Part shown: piece after piece, positions 1 to 10,498 of the stretch | How positions within the stretch are numbered: position 1 is the stretch's first letter | Layout of the letters: each line of letters starts with the position of its first letter | Origin: Notospermus geniculatus | Lineage: Eukaryota > Nemertea > Pilidiophora > Heteronemertea > Lineidae | Assembly (NCBI GenBank): GCA_002633025.1 | Contig: NMRB01000541.1 | Coordinates: forward strand, 154,162-218,161 | Reading direction: 5' to 3' | Length of the DNA: 64,000 bases | Translations under genes and position numbers: made by a program | Notes under the pieces: model-generated | What the model was told of the DNA's origin: nothing | The model's database searches: none | Seen by the model: only the letters and a program-made list of their open reading frames with translations

Positions 1-484
1 GATACAAAGCCAACACGGAAGACTGATTGTCGTCGCTGATCGCCTCACCAGCAGCTGGTGAGCCGTGATAGAAAAATGGTGGATTCTTCATTGGCGTGTT
101 TCGCGGCCATAATCATCCTAAGACATTTTTCATTGTCGTATATTATCATCTTTTACTTTTCCCGCGACACTTGTACTTTTATTCTCTGAAAGTTTATTAC
201 AAGGCGGCGGCAGTCTCGTTGCTTCTTTTATTGCATTTGCAAGTCAATGGTTTGGAATAAAATCGATGACACTGGAACATCCAATTGTTTTCTTCAAAAG
301 GTTTAACTGAGAGCTCAGTTTTTGCCCCAAGATCAGTGCATACTCAATTGAACTTGAAATGCAAACTATAGTAAGGTTTGGAGAGATATTTCAACTCTAT
401 CTGGTAATGTCGCTGAGACAAGAGAAATTAATGGCAAGACATCCAATTTTATTCACCAGGGTCCAATTTATAGAACTACTTAAG
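1..484. other. No recognisable feature
   Basis: Unique-looking AT-rich sequence. I see no open frame of note, no tandem repeat and no sequence shared with the rest of the window. Confidence 0.5.
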
Positions 485-714
485 TATAAGTGCGGCACTT
501 ATCCCTGGTAAAAATGGAAGAGGCCATCTCAAGCTACTCGTGTTCCTCACTTGGATGGTCTTTTACTTGCCATTGCAAAGGCACAAGGACCATGGCTTAC
601 TGTCAGATGCGACACTCCCGTGAAGAGCCCCATATGGCCCGACCAGGCTGGATTTGAATCTTGGACCTGCTGCTTATTTAGCAGATGCGATAACCATTCA
701 GCTATCAGGGCTCC
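485..714 (-). mobile_element. tRNA-derived SINE, family A, copy 1
   Basis: Read on the minus strand, the element starts near 714 with a tRNA-like head: an A-box-like stretch (TAGCTGAATGGTTATCGC) followed by a B-box-like stretch (AGATTCAAATCC). The body matches the element at 12624-12870 along its whole length, including the words GCAAGTAAAAGACC and GATGGCCTCTTC. The B box is degenerate, so the promoter is probably inactive. Short frames over this stretch are shadows of the repeat. The tRNA-SINE call is secure; the family name is my own label. Confidence 0.8.
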
Positions 715-1028
715 TCGGTACTTTTAAATGCAGTGCATGTTGGCAGTTTGCAATTTTCATAGCAAAGTGGTTCTTTCACGTGGCATTCTTCCACCAACCA
801 GACTGCCTGCCAATGCCAAATACAGAAGTCATGGGATCAGGAAACAAACTGACAAACCGTAAAACTAACAACCATAAATATGCATTCGTCCTGCGGCAAT
901 CAGTATGCCAGCCGTGGTTTTGTTGGCAGTAAACGTCATTAAGCAGGTTATGTCACTACGTGAGAGCCTCATTATGGCGGTATCAACCCTTCGATCAAGC
1001 TCAGCCTAATTGATTTTATTCTGTGCCG
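715..1028. other. No recognisable feature
   Basis: Only chance frames are seen; nothing is shared with other parts of the window. Confidence 0.4.
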
Positions 1029-1155
1029 ACGGCGCGGCAACAATACCAATGAGGCGGTTGTATACCTGTGGAGAATTCCTGGCGGTGATCGTCCGACAGA
1101 GCGGCCACAATACCAATGAGCCTGTTGTATACCTGTGGAGGATTCCTGGCAGTGA
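1029..1155. repeat. 67-bp tandem repeat, two copies
   Basis: The block starting CAATACCAATGAG and containing TTGTATACCTGTGGAG and ATTCCTGGC begins at 1041 and again at 1108. The copies differ at a few bases. Overlapping short frames on both strands are by-products. Confidence 0.8.
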
Positions 1156-1344
1156 TCGTCGGATGCTGCGTCCTGCATACAGGATATTGGCGGAATCGCA
1201 GATGTCATATGGCTTGGAGATTATAAATTGACTATTGGCTAGGCATACTAGAAAGGAATGAATTGAACTTGGAGGTGTTACTTTGTAGGAGTGTGCAATA
1301 GTAAAAGGCCAGTCTCCACCAGTGAACAGTGGTAGTGTGCTCAA

Positions 1345-1445
1345 TAGAAGGAATGGCTGTACTCCAGACCAGGGTGTACTTTGTAGTGCATGATGGAGCT
1401 GTCACTTCAAATGATCATCCTCCCGTTATCTCAGGTGGAGTTTGT
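1345..1445 (+). repeat. Degenerate dispersed repeat, partner of 21060-21150
   Basis: The words GTGTACTT, GATGGAGCTGT and a following CTTC occur in the same order and spacing at about 21080-21110. Similarity decays quickly on both sides, so this looks like an old interspersed repeat of unknown class. Confidence 0.4.
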
Positions 1446-1545
1446 GAGTTAACCGACTTGACTCCCTTTGCCCTCCTTCCCATGTTGAATGAAGGAATTT
1501 ACCTGTTATATGATCCCCTTTGGTCTGACCAGGTGTAACACCCGA

Positions 1546-1863
1546 TAAAATGGGGGAAAGTCAATGATTTGAGATCGTCACACTCTGATTGATCATGTCA
1601 AATTCTTAATTGGTCCTCAAGATGATTGACATTCAATTAGTGTAGAAACGATGCGGTCCAAAGATTTTGATAATTGTTCTTGATACAGAGTGAAATAAAT
1701 ACTTAGCAACGAGAAATTTATCTTCGGCGTTTGACGGTCTGATTAATGTATGTGTAAGTATTGGGATTGAAATGTACAAGATAGTGGTCCATGTAGGCCC
1801 TAAACTGCACAAATTTGCCAAGAGTGATCCTGGGTGAAGTGGTTTTGCTCACACCAAATTAGG
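1546..1863. other. No recognisable feature
   Basis: Unique sequence up to the target duplication of the MITE at 1869; nothing supportable seen. Confidence 0.4.
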
Positions 1864-1868
1864 TTTGT

Positions 1869-2187
1869 CAGGGTTTCTTCCAGAAAAAATATTTTGGGGA
1901 TGGACCACGGCGGGTGCCGAACATGCCGAAGGCATCCGCTCCGTCAAGAGGTCTGAAAATGCATTTGCCTGATGAAATAGAACTTAAATCACTTAAAAAA
2001 AGAAAAAAAACTAATGAAAATAGACTGCAAGATAACATGAAGTTATAATATGATGTTTTGAAAAGAAAAAAGACAAATTTTTAAAGAAAAAAATCTTTGT
2101 TTCTGAAAATTTTGGGGATGGATTTATCCCCAAATAATTTTATTGGGGATGGAATTCTCCCCGTTCTCCCCTCTGGCAGAAACCCTG
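1869..2187. mobile_element. MITE with CAGGGTTTC ends and 5-bp target duplication, copy 1
   Basis: The 319-bp element begins CAGGGTTTCTTCCAGA and ends in the imperfect reverse complement, CTCTGGCAGAAACCCTG. It is flanked by the direct repeat TTTGT (1864-1868 and 2188-2192). The interior is A-rich and non-coding. A second copy with the same ends, similar length (314 bp) and its own 5-bp duplication lies at 47939-48252. CAGGG ends suggest the hAT superfamily, but typical hAT duplications are 8 bp, so this would be a 5-bp variant group. Confidence 0.85.
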
Positions 2188-2650
2188 TTTGTAAAATGTC
2201 ATATTGAGTAAAACAAACCATTTTTTCTCAAATCTGAAATTGATTTCAATTTTCCAATCCACTGTGCATTTCTTTGTGACTTGTTTCATAAGAAAACTTC
2301 AAAGCTGGTGAAATTAAAATGCTTACAAACCTTAGGGAGTCTCTTCTGGCCATAAAAAGTTTGTATGATCGAATCCTTTGTGGTCTGCTGGGGTTTGTTT
2401 GTTGCCTGAGGACTCCTGAGCTGATTCATACCTGGTACAGTTGTTAAAACAAAACTTCGGCAGACAGAGATGAATAATATTCAGCTGTATTTGGTGGAAC
2501 AATATTCAGGATGACACAGCCAGCCTCAAATTTTGGAGAATAGGGCCTATACCTGACAGCTGTTTTGCAAAAATCCAGCGGACTTGGTCTTGGTGCAGTG
2601 ATCAAGCATTTATCAGAAATGGGTTTAGAAAATGGCTATGTCATGAAGGG
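2188..2650. other. No recognisable feature
   Basis: Unique sequence between two repeats; no frame or structure of note. Confidence 0.4.
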
Positions 2651-2760
2651 CATCTAAGCCAGCAGCACACTTGGCAATATCGCAAGCGATCTGCTTGCCA
2701 CTGAGCAAAGTCAGCTCTTGTGATCTGGTGTGCACTGGACAGCGATGGTGGAATCTTCTC
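2651..2760 (+). repeat. Dispersed repeat shared with 14029-14160
   Basis: Starts TAAGCCAGCAGCACAC and continues with ATATCGCAAGCGAT, GCCACTGAGCAAA and, further on, GGACAGCGAT. The same words recur in order at 14029-14160. A stretch of it (CAACACACCAGGCGAT in reverse orientation) also sits inside the SINE at 14214-14441, so this is probably a module of a SINE or LINE tail. Confidence 0.65.
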
Positions 2761-2839
2761 GCCAGTGATGTTCACTGATTGTCAAACAGTGTACGCCTGA
2801 CGTGAACTCACGCCATGGACACGGACAGCTCATCTCGTG

Positions 2840-3277
2840 CTAACAGACTCCACACATCCGTTGAGAATGGGGAAGAAAAATTCAAAGATTGTGAGCCACC
2901 TGATCCACATCAACCAAGGGAACATCGTGGGCAGCTAGCCTTTCCATCTTAAGCCATCCCTTGAGGGTTTAAAAAACAGGCTGTATAAGAAGATGAAGAA
3001 GTCTTAATGCTGGTTGTGGGATGAGATCTGGTGTCTTTCCTTCTGTCTGAATCTCTCAGGAAGTTGGAGATTGTTTCAAACCTTTTGTAATATGGCCTAG
3101 CCGCAGAATTCTTCAATCTTTCAAGTCTGCTGTCTTTGATCTTTTGGCAGACAGAGGTGGGAAGGAGTTTATTTCTGATCAGCTAACATCAGTTGTGTCA
3201 CCTTTGGAAAAGATGTAGATCAACATGGGTTGAATGGTATTATAACATTTATCCTTTGTGCTGAGTGAGTGACACTG
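2840..3277. other. No recognisable feature
   Basis: Unique sequence. From about 3278 a fragment beginning GGATCCAGGGGGCATG resembles the G-rich half of the satellite unit described next. Confidence 0.35.
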
Positions 3278-3540
3278 CCCAGGCCGGATCCAGGGGGCAT
3301 GGGGGCATATGCACCCCTATTTTTGGCAGAGCAATGAAAAAAATTAATCAGATAAAAAAATTTGCTCTCAGATATGCCAGGATATGCAGATATATATATG
3401 CAGTCCCGGGCCTAGGCCCTATAGTCCTTGAGGGCCTAGGCTAAAGCAGCACTAGGTCTTTAGTCCTAGCTGACATGGCAACAGTTACCAGGCCTGCATC
3501 TACATTCATTGAATGCAGACTATGTGCAGACACGGATATC

Positions 3541-3905
3541 ACTGTGCCATTCTTTCCTGATCTATCCTTTGTTATCATTATGCAACTCCCTAAGCCCGAA
3601 GACCTGGGAGTGTGAAAAATTAACCCCGTCGGGGAATGTAAACCCCAACAGAGTTATAGCCTATGCAGGCCTAGCCTAGGATGAGATGGAGGTGAAGGGG
3701 TGTGGACATCTTTCAGGACTTATTGAGTTACTTGGTTCACGAAAAGCAAAACAGTAAAATCATTTTGCACCAAGAAAATAAAATTGGGAAGGAAATTTCC
3801 ACTTCCAATCAGCTGATTAGTTGTATGGGGTTATGAGCTATATTCTTATACAATTAGAAAATATTTTTAATCATGAAAATAATTTATATTTAGTGATATT
3901 TAACA
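3541..3905 (+). repeat. Composite satellite unit, copy 1 (partial)
   Basis: Contains the diagnostic words of the family: TATGCAACTCCCTAAG, GGGAGTGTGAAAAATT, GGTTCACGAAAAGCAAAAC, AAATTGGGAAGGAAATTTCC and TTGTATGGGGTTATGAGC. Further copies start near 4431, 5154, 8870, 9606 and 11437. This copy lacks the G-rich second half. Confidence 0.85.
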
Positions 3906-4430
3906 TTTGAGGTCTTCCCAGAGGCAGACATCCAACACACTGGGATCCCAGACAAAGGCCAGGGCCGACCGAATCGAAACTCCAATAACACTAACATGGC
4001 CTGACAGAGAAACTCTGTAATGCTAAAAGGCACTGTTAGGCACTGTTTTAATGGAGTTTTGATTTGGTTGGCGCATGTTGGAGCATGTACCCACTGTCGG
4101 GACACTAAAGCCCCAGTCACATATCCACTCCGGGGCCCATACGGCGAGTAAAAACAGACATTTTGGCCAATTTCTACGGTGCCCAGTTTGATCTAGTTTA
4201 ATTTCCGCTTATCCATTGAGGCGATTTCGGCATAATTCAGCTTAGATCTGAGTTTCAGTCTCAAAAATCCACAGCAAGCCGCTGGGTGGGGAAAATCATA
4301 TGGGGCCCGCTGCATTTGTGACCTAGGCTCAGGCCTAACTCACCAAGAATAACTCTTCCACCATGAGAGGGGCACCCAGTGTGCCACCAATCATGCCATC
4401 TATCCCCACATCGGGCTAACTGATGCTGCT
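3906..4430. other. Spacer between satellite copies
   Basis: Mostly unique. The segment near 4380-4430 (ATCTATCCCCA followed by GGGCTAAC) resembles the junction before the later copies (5118-5150), so the satellite unit probably extends into it in degraded form. Confidence 0.35.
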
Positions 4431-5140
4431 CTGCCATTCTTTCCTAATCTGTCCTTTGTTATTGTTATGCAACTCCCTAAGCCGGAAGACCTGGGAGTGT
4501 GAAAAATTCACCCTGTCAGGGAATGTAAACCCCAACAGAGTTTAGCCTAGGCCTAGGAAGAGAAGGGTGAATGGGTGTGGAAATCTTTCAGGATTTGTTG
4601 ATTTATTTGGTTCACGAAAAGCAAACCAGCAAAATCATTTTGCATCAAGAAAATAAAATTGGGAAGGAAATTTCCACTTCCAAATAAATGATTAGTTGTA
4701 TGGGGTTATGAGCCATATTCTTATAGATTTGAAAAATATTTTTAACCATAAAATCATTTTAAAATCATATATCTGGCGTTAGAGCCATAGAGATGGACGA
4801 TGCAACCAGTTACATTATGGAGTTACCAGTTTGAAGTTCTCACAAGTCATTCCAACCCAGGAGCGGATCCAGGCCCCGTATTCATAAAGCTACTTAAGTC
4901 TAAGTATGATACTTATCTTTTGTGTTAAACAAAGGATAAGTGTCACACTTAGACTTAAGTAGTTTTATGAATACGGGGCCAGGATCCTGGAAAGAGGGGG
5001 TGTGCCCCCAGAAAATTTTCCAAAATACGATTCCAGGTGCCCTATGCATTTTCCAGGCACAAAAAAAAATATCACTCTGCGGCCACCGCCATAAGAGGGA
5101 GCAGCCACTGCGCCCCCTAAACCTGCCATCTATCCCCAGG
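4431..5140 (+). repeat. Composite satellite unit, copy 2
   Basis: Full unit. The first half (4431-4866) carries the same ordered words as copy 1. The second half (from GGCGGATCC-like sequence at 4863 to about 5137) is G-rich, with GGAAAGAGGGGGTG, AAAATTTTCCAAAA and a CGCCATAAGAGGG stretch. A 107-bp MITE is inserted in the second half at 4873. The TATGCAACTCCCT word is about 727 bp from its counterpart in copy 3. Confidence 0.85.
4873..4979. mobile_element. 107-bp MITE inserted in satellite copy 2
   Basis: Inverted repeat: it begins GCCCCGTATTCATAAAG and ends with the reverse complement ATGAATACGGGGC, and each arm also contains CTTAAG. It is flanked by CAG on both sides (4870-4872 and 4980-4982). 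The uninterrupted site (gatcCAGgat) is preserved in copy 5 near 9992. The ends resemble those at 9329-9449, so the two are related families. Confidence 0.85.
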
Positions 5141-5153
5141 TCAGGGTAACCAA

Positions 5154-5705
5154 CTGTGTCAATCCGTTCCTAATCTGTCTTTTGTTATTGTTATGCAGCT
5201 CCCTCAATAGCCCGAAGACCAGGGGAGGGTGAAAAATTTTCCCTGTCAGGGAATGTGACCCCAACAAGGCATAGGGTTTTAGCCTGCAGGCCTGTCCCCG
5301 TATTCCTAAACTACTTGAGTCGAAGTATGACACTTGTCCTTTGTTCAACACAAAAAACAAGTCTCGTACTTAGACTTAAGTTAGGTTAATGAATACAGGG
5401 GGCAAATACAGGGGTTAAAATAGGATGAGAGCAGGGTGAACGGGTGTGGACATCTTTCTGGATTTGTTGGTTTATTTGGTTCAGGAAAAGCAAAACAGCA
5501 AAATCATCTTGCATCAAGAAAATAAAATTGGGAAGGAAATTTCGACATCCAATTTGATGACTAGTTGTATGGGGTTATGAGCCACATTCTTATACGATTA
5601 AAAAGTATTTTTAACACTAAAATCATTTAAAAATCACATTTTTAGCAATAGAACCATAGAGATGGAAGACCCAACCAGTTACGTTATGGAGCGATCATGA
5701 GGTCC
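5154..5705 (+). repeat. Composite satellite unit, copy 3
   Basis: Carries the same ordered words as the other copies. It is interrupted at 5295 by a short MITE and broken at about 5700, where an unrelated junction leads into the minisatellite. Confidence 0.85.
5295..5402. mobile_element. MITE related to 4873-4979, inserted in satellite copy 3
   Basis: Left arm CCCCGTATTCCTAAACTACT and right arm ending TTAATGAATACAGGGGG are imperfect reverse complements and match the ends of the 4873-4979 element. No clear target duplication is visible. It sits in the first half of the unit, unlike the insertions in copies 2 and 4. Confidence 0.7.
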
Positions 5706-5721
5706 CTATAACAATCCTAGA

Positions 5722-8044
5722 GGGCTTTAGAGAGCTTGACAAAGATTTGCCACAATGGGGATCCTAGCTGTGATAGAGGGCAGCAACCAGAACTGGGCTG
5801 CTTTAGAGAGCTTGACAAAGATTTGCCACAATGGGGCCTAGATGCGATAGAGGGCAGCAACCAGAACTGGGCTGCTTTAGAGAGCTTGACAAAGATTTGC
5901 CACAATGGGGATCCTAGCTGTGATAGAGGGCAGCAACCAGAACTGGGCTGCTTTAGAGAGCTTGACAAAGATTTGCCACAATGGGGCCTAGATGCGATAG
6001 AGGGCAGCAACCAGAACTGGGCTGCTTTAGAGAGCTTGACAAAGATTTGCCACAATGGGGCCTAGATGCGATAGAGGGCAGCAACCAGAACTGGGCTGCT
6101 TTAGAGAGCTTGACAAAGATTTGCCACAATGGGTCCTAGATGTGATAGAGGGCAGCAACCAGAACTGGGCTGCTTTAGAGAGCTTGACAAAGATTTGCCA
6201 CAATGGGGCCTAGATGCGATAGAGGGCAGCAACCAGAACTGGGCTGCTTTAGAGAGCTTGACAAAGATTTGCCACAATGGGGCCTAGATGCGATAGAGGG
6301 CAGCAACCAGAACTGGGCTGCTTTAGAGAGCTTGACAAAGATTTGCCACAATGGGTCCTAGATGTGATAGAGGGCAGCAACCAGAACTGGGCTGCTTTAG
6401 AGAGCTTGACAAAGATTTGCCACAATGGGGCCTAGATGCGATAGAGGGCAGCAACCAGAACTGGGCTGCTTTAGAGAGCTTGACAAAGATTTGCCACAAT
6501 GGGGATCCTAGCTGTGATAGAGGGCAGCAACCAGAACTGGGCTGCTTTAGAGAGCTTGACAAAGATTTGCCACAATGGGGAGCCTAGATGTGATAGAGGG
6601 CAGCAACCAGAACTGGGCTGCTTTAGAGAGCTTGACAAAGATTTGCCACAATGGGGCCTAGATGCGATAGAGGGCAGCAACCAGAACTGGGCTGCTTTAG
6701 AGAGCTTGACAAAGATTTGCCACAATGGGGATCCTAGCTGTGATAGAGGGCAGCAACCAGAACTGGGCTGCTTTAGAGAGCTTGACAAAGATTTGCCACA
6801 ATGGGGCCTAGATGTGATAGAGGGCAGCAACCAGAACTGGGCTGCTTTAGAGAGCTTGACAAAGATTTGCCACAATGGGGCCTAGATGCGATAGAGGGCA
6901 GCAACCAGAACTGGGCTGCTTTAGAGAGCTTGACAAAGATTTGCCACAATGGGGATCCTAGCTGTGATAGAGGGCAGCAACCAGAACTGGGCTGCTTTAG
7001 AGAGCTTGACAAAGATTTGCCACAATGGGGATCCTAGCTGTGATAGAGGGCAGCAACCAAAACTGGGCTGCTTTAGAGAGCTTGACAAAGATTTGCCACA
7101 ATGGGGATCCTAGCTGTGATAGAGGGCAGCAACCAGAACTGGGCTGCTTTAGAGAGCTTGACAAAGATTTGCCACAATGGGGATCCTAGCTGTGATAGAG
7201 GGCAGCAACCAAAACTGGGCTGCTTTAGAGAGCTTGACAAAGATTTGCCACAATGGGGATCCTAGCTGTGATAGAGGGCAGCAACCAGAACTGGGCTGCT
7301 TTAGAGAGCTTGACAAAGATTTGCCACAATGGGGATCCTAGCTGTGATAGAGGGCAGCAACCAAAACTGGGCTGCTTTAGAGAGCTTGACAAAGATTTGC
7401 CACAATGGGGATCCTAGCTGTGATAGAGGGCAGCAACCAGAACTGGGCTGCTTTAGAGAGCTTGACAAAGATTTGCCACAATGGGGCCTAGATGCGATAG
7501 AGGGCAGCAACCAGAACTGGGCTGCTTTAGAGAGCTTGACAAAGATTTGCCACAATGGGGATCCTAGCTGTGATAGAGGGCAGCAACCAGAACTGGGCTG
7601 CTTTAGAGAGCTTGACAAAGATTTGCCACAATGGGGCCTAGATGCGATAGAGGGCAGCAACCAGAACTGGGCTGCTTTAGAGAGCTTGACAAAGATTTGC
7701 CACAATGGGGATCCTAGCTGTGATAGAGGGCAGCAACCAGAACTGGGCTGCTTTAGAGAGCTTGACAAAGATTTGCCACAATGGGGCCTAGATGCGATAG
7801 AGGGCAGCAACCAGAACTGGGCTGCTTTAGAGAGCTTGACAAAGATTTGCCACAATGGGGCCTAGATGCGATAGAGGGCAGCAACCAGAACTGGGCTGCT
7901 TTAGAGAGCTTGACAAAGATTTGCCACAATGGGGATCCTAGCTGCGATAGAGGGCAGCAACCAGAACTGGGCTGCTTTAGAGAGCTTGACAAAGATTTGC
8001 CACAATGGGGATCCTAGCTACGATAGAGGGCAGCAACCAGAACT
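5722..8044. repeat. Minisatellite of 31 units, alternating 76- and 74-bp variants
   Basis: Every unit contains GCTTTAGAGAGCTTGACAAA, GATTTGCCACAATGGG and GATAGAGGGCAGCAACCA. The 76-bp form has GGGGATCCTAGCTGTG; the 74-bp form has GGGGCCTAGATGCG. Rarer forms are GGGTCCTAGATGTG and GGGGAGCCTAGATGTG. Reading left to right, the types alternate in blocks (for example 7406-7781), and units 18-23 are all 76-bp with CCAAAACT in every second unit, giving a 152-bp higher-order period. Because 76+74=150 is divisible by three, long frames open on both strands; these are not genes. The last unit runs into sequence shared with 30426-30556. Confidence 0.97.
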
Positions 8045-8150
8045 GCATCCTATACAATGGATGCCTTTGTGTGTGAAAAATTGATCAGGACCGGGATGTC
8101 ATTTTCATTTCAATGGTTTTAACCACTAGTGACACCTATTGAGGTAGGGG
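8045..8150 (+). repeat. Dispersed element flanking the minisatellite, copy 1
   Basis: Contains CCTATACAATGGATGCC, TTGATCAGGACCGGGATGTC and TTAACCACTAGTGACACC. The same words occur on the minus strand at 30426-30556 and 53557-53655. Copy 2 also contains one unexpanded equivalent of the minisatellite core (GATCCTAGCCACGATAGAG in reverse), which suggests the array grew from inside this element. Confidence 0.8.
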
Positions 8151-8617
8151 ATAGAGTCCCGGATTCAAGACTTCCTTATGTCATTGCATAACATTAAAGA
8201 TAATGTATCATGACTTCATTATTTACATTCAATGTTTGTAAACATGGATGTTTTCAACATGTTATTTGGACGTTTTGGGACATTCCAACCCACCAAATTG
8301 AATACAAAATAATTTTTAGCGGGGCATGCCACCAACAAATTACTCATAAGACAATACTGTAAGCCTGCCATTTATCCCCAGCCCAGGTTAGAGTATCCAA
8401 GCTGTGCTGTTTCAGGATGTTTCCTAAGTGAGGTGACGTCAGAGGCATGTGATGTTCGTGGACGATCAGTTCTGTTTGGAACACTGGCCGGGTTGTGGTG
8501 ATGAAGGTTGTGGTGATGAAGGTGATGATGTGGTGATGAAGGGATTGAGAAATGGCGAACTAGGTTTCTGGGGCTCTTTGGCCCAGTCACTTGTTTGATG
8601 GCTGTATAGGGAAGTAC
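8151..8617. other. Degenerate satellite spacer
   Basis: Around 8165-8260 there is weak similarity to 12043-12120 (words such as CATTGCA, CAATGTTTGT and AACATGGA). A short run of GGTGATGAAG repeats occurs at 8495-8545. No coding signal. Confidence 0.4.
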
Positions 8618-8773
8618 GGCCAACTCTTCCCTCCACCCTCCCGCCCCGGTTAGCGCACACGGATCGCACGGCCTACTCTTCCCTCCACCCTCCCGCCCCG
8701 GTTAGCGCACACGGATCGCACGGCCTACTCTTCCCTCCACCCTCCCGCCCCGGTTAGCCCACACGGATCGCGC
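8618..8773. repeat. 52-bp tandem repeat, three copies
   Basis: The unit contains ACTCTTCCCTCCACCCTCCC and GCCCCGGTTAGCGCACACGG; it starts at 8623, 8675 and 8727. The third copy has one substitution (TTAGCCCACACGG). It is C-rich and locally raises GC content. Confidence 0.95.
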
Positions 8774-8869
8774 GTCAAGGAGTATGTTTTGTTGGTTGCC
8801 AATAAGGCATTTTCCCCAACCTGAATTCCAACAGAACATGCACTTGACAGCACATCACTTGGGAAACAG

Positions 8870-9595
8870 GATAAATTTATCTATCTTTTGTTATTGTTAT
8901 GCTAATGCAACTCCCTAAGTCCAGAGACGAGGGAGTGTGAAAAATTCACTCTGTCAGGGAATGCAAACCCCAACAGACGTTAAAGGCACCCAGCGTGTAC
9001 TACGTGTACTCATGCCTAACCTACATTGTAGGATGAGTGTTGGGTGAAGGGGTGTGGACATCTTTCAGGACTTATTGATTTATTTGGTTCACGAAAAGCA
9101 AAACAGCAAAATCATTTTGCATCAAGAAAATATAATTGGGAAGGAAATTTCCACTTCCAATTAGCTGATTAATTGTATGGGATTATGAGCTATATTCTTA
9201 TACAGTTAAAAAATATGTTAACATTGAACATCATATATTTAGTGATAGATATAGATATGAAAGATGCAATCAGTTATTACGGAGATATAAAGTTTTAAAA
9301 AGTCATTCCAACCCAGGGGTGGATCCAGGGCCCAGTTGCACAAAGAATCTTAAGTCTAAAGTTTGACTTAAGTCATCATGTGACCAGGTTTCAGCAAATC
9401 AGATGGCTTCATTTCAGACTAAACTTAAGATTCTTTGTGCAACCGGGCCCAGGATTCTAGAATGATGGGGCACCCCCCCCCCAAGAAAATTTTCAAAATG
9501 GGATGCCAGGTAGGCCTATACATTCAAGGCCCAAAAAAACTGTCGCCCTGCCGCCATAAGAGGGGCACCCTCTGTGCCCCCCCCCCAAAATCAGG
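8870..9595 (+). repeat. Composite satellite unit, copy 4
   Basis: Full unit of first half plus G-rich second half, ending in a C run near 9585. A 121-bp MITE is inserted at the same CAG used in copy 2. The distance to the equivalent word in copy 5 is about 745 bp. Confidence 0.85.
9329..9449. mobile_element. 121-bp MITE inserted in satellite copy 4
   Basis: It begins GGCCCAGTTGCACAAAGAAT and ends ATTCTTTGTGCAACCGGGCC, with CTTAAG in each arm. CAG flanks both ends (9326-9328 and 9450-9452). The ends differ from the 4873-4979 element, but the layout (GGCCC, then a CA-AAAG stretch, then CTTAAGTCTAA) is shared, so the two are sister families. Confidence 0.85.
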
Positions 9596-9605
9596 GTAAC
9601 CAACT

Positions 9606-10132
9606 GTGTCATTCTTTGCTAATCTATCCTTTGTTATTGTTATGCAACTCCCTTAGTCCTGAACTCAGGAGTGTGAAAAATTCACTCTGTCGAGGAATGT
9701 AACCCCAACAGAATTGTAGGCTTTATGCAGACCGGTTGCGTAGGACAGAGGGTGAATGCGTGTGTATATCTTTCAGGACTTGTTGATTTTTTTGGTTCAC
9801 AAAAAGCAAAACAGCAAAATAATTTTGCATCAAGAAAATAAAATTGGAAAGGAAATTTCCACTTCCAATTAGCTGATTAGTTGTATGCGGTTATGAGCCA
9901 TATTCTTATACATTTAAAAAATATTTTATGAAAGAGGCAATCAGTTATTACCAAGCTATAAAGTGCTCAAAAGTCATTCCAACCCAGGGGCTGATCCAGG
10001 ATTCTGGAAAGAGGGGGCGCCACCAAGAAAATTTTCAAAAATGGGATCCTTGGTGGGCCTATGCGTTTTCCAGCCACAAAAAAACTATCACCCTGCTGCC
10101 ATAAGAGGGGCCCCACTGTGCCCCCCCCCCCC
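9606..10132 (+). repeat. Composite satellite unit, copy 5
   Basis: First half followed by the G-rich second half. The CAG site used by the MITEs in copies 2 and 4 is empty here (ATCCAGGATTCTGG). The copy ends in a C run at the edge of an assembly gap. Confidence 0.85.
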
Positions 10133-10498
10133 NNNNNNNNNNNNNNNNNNNNNNNNNNNNNNNNNNNNNNNNNNNNNNNNNNNNNNNNNNNNNNNNNNNN
10201 NNNNNNNNNNNNNNNNNNNNNNNNNNNNNNNNNNNNNNNNNNNNNNNNNNNNNNNNNNNNNNNNNNNNNNNNNNNNNNNNNNNNNNNNNNNNNNNNNNNN
10301 NNNNNNNNNNNNNNNNNNNNNNNNNNNNNNNNNNNNNNNNNNNNNNNNNNNNNNNNNNNNNNNNNNNNNNNNNNNNNNNNNNNNNNNNNNNNNNNNNNNN
10401 NNNNNNNNNNNNNNNNNNNNNNNNNNNNNNNNNNNNNNNNNNNNNNNNNNNNNNNNNNNNNNNNNNNNNNNNNNNNNNNNNNNNNNNNNNNNNNNNNN
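10133..10498. other. Assembly gap, 366 N
   Basis: An unbroken run of N preceded by a homopolymer of C. Any frame that crosses it is meaningless. The second gap in the window (22188-22553) has exactly the same length. Confidence 1.

Noticed and set aside
5736-8017. Many open frames of 78-184 codons on both strands in the minisatellite
   Set aside because: They are produced by the 76/74-bp unit alternation, exist on both strands at once and end wherever two units of the same length adjoin.
5722-8044. CRISPR array
   Set aside because: Units are contiguous without unique spacers, unit length is 74-76 bp, and the context is eukaryotic.
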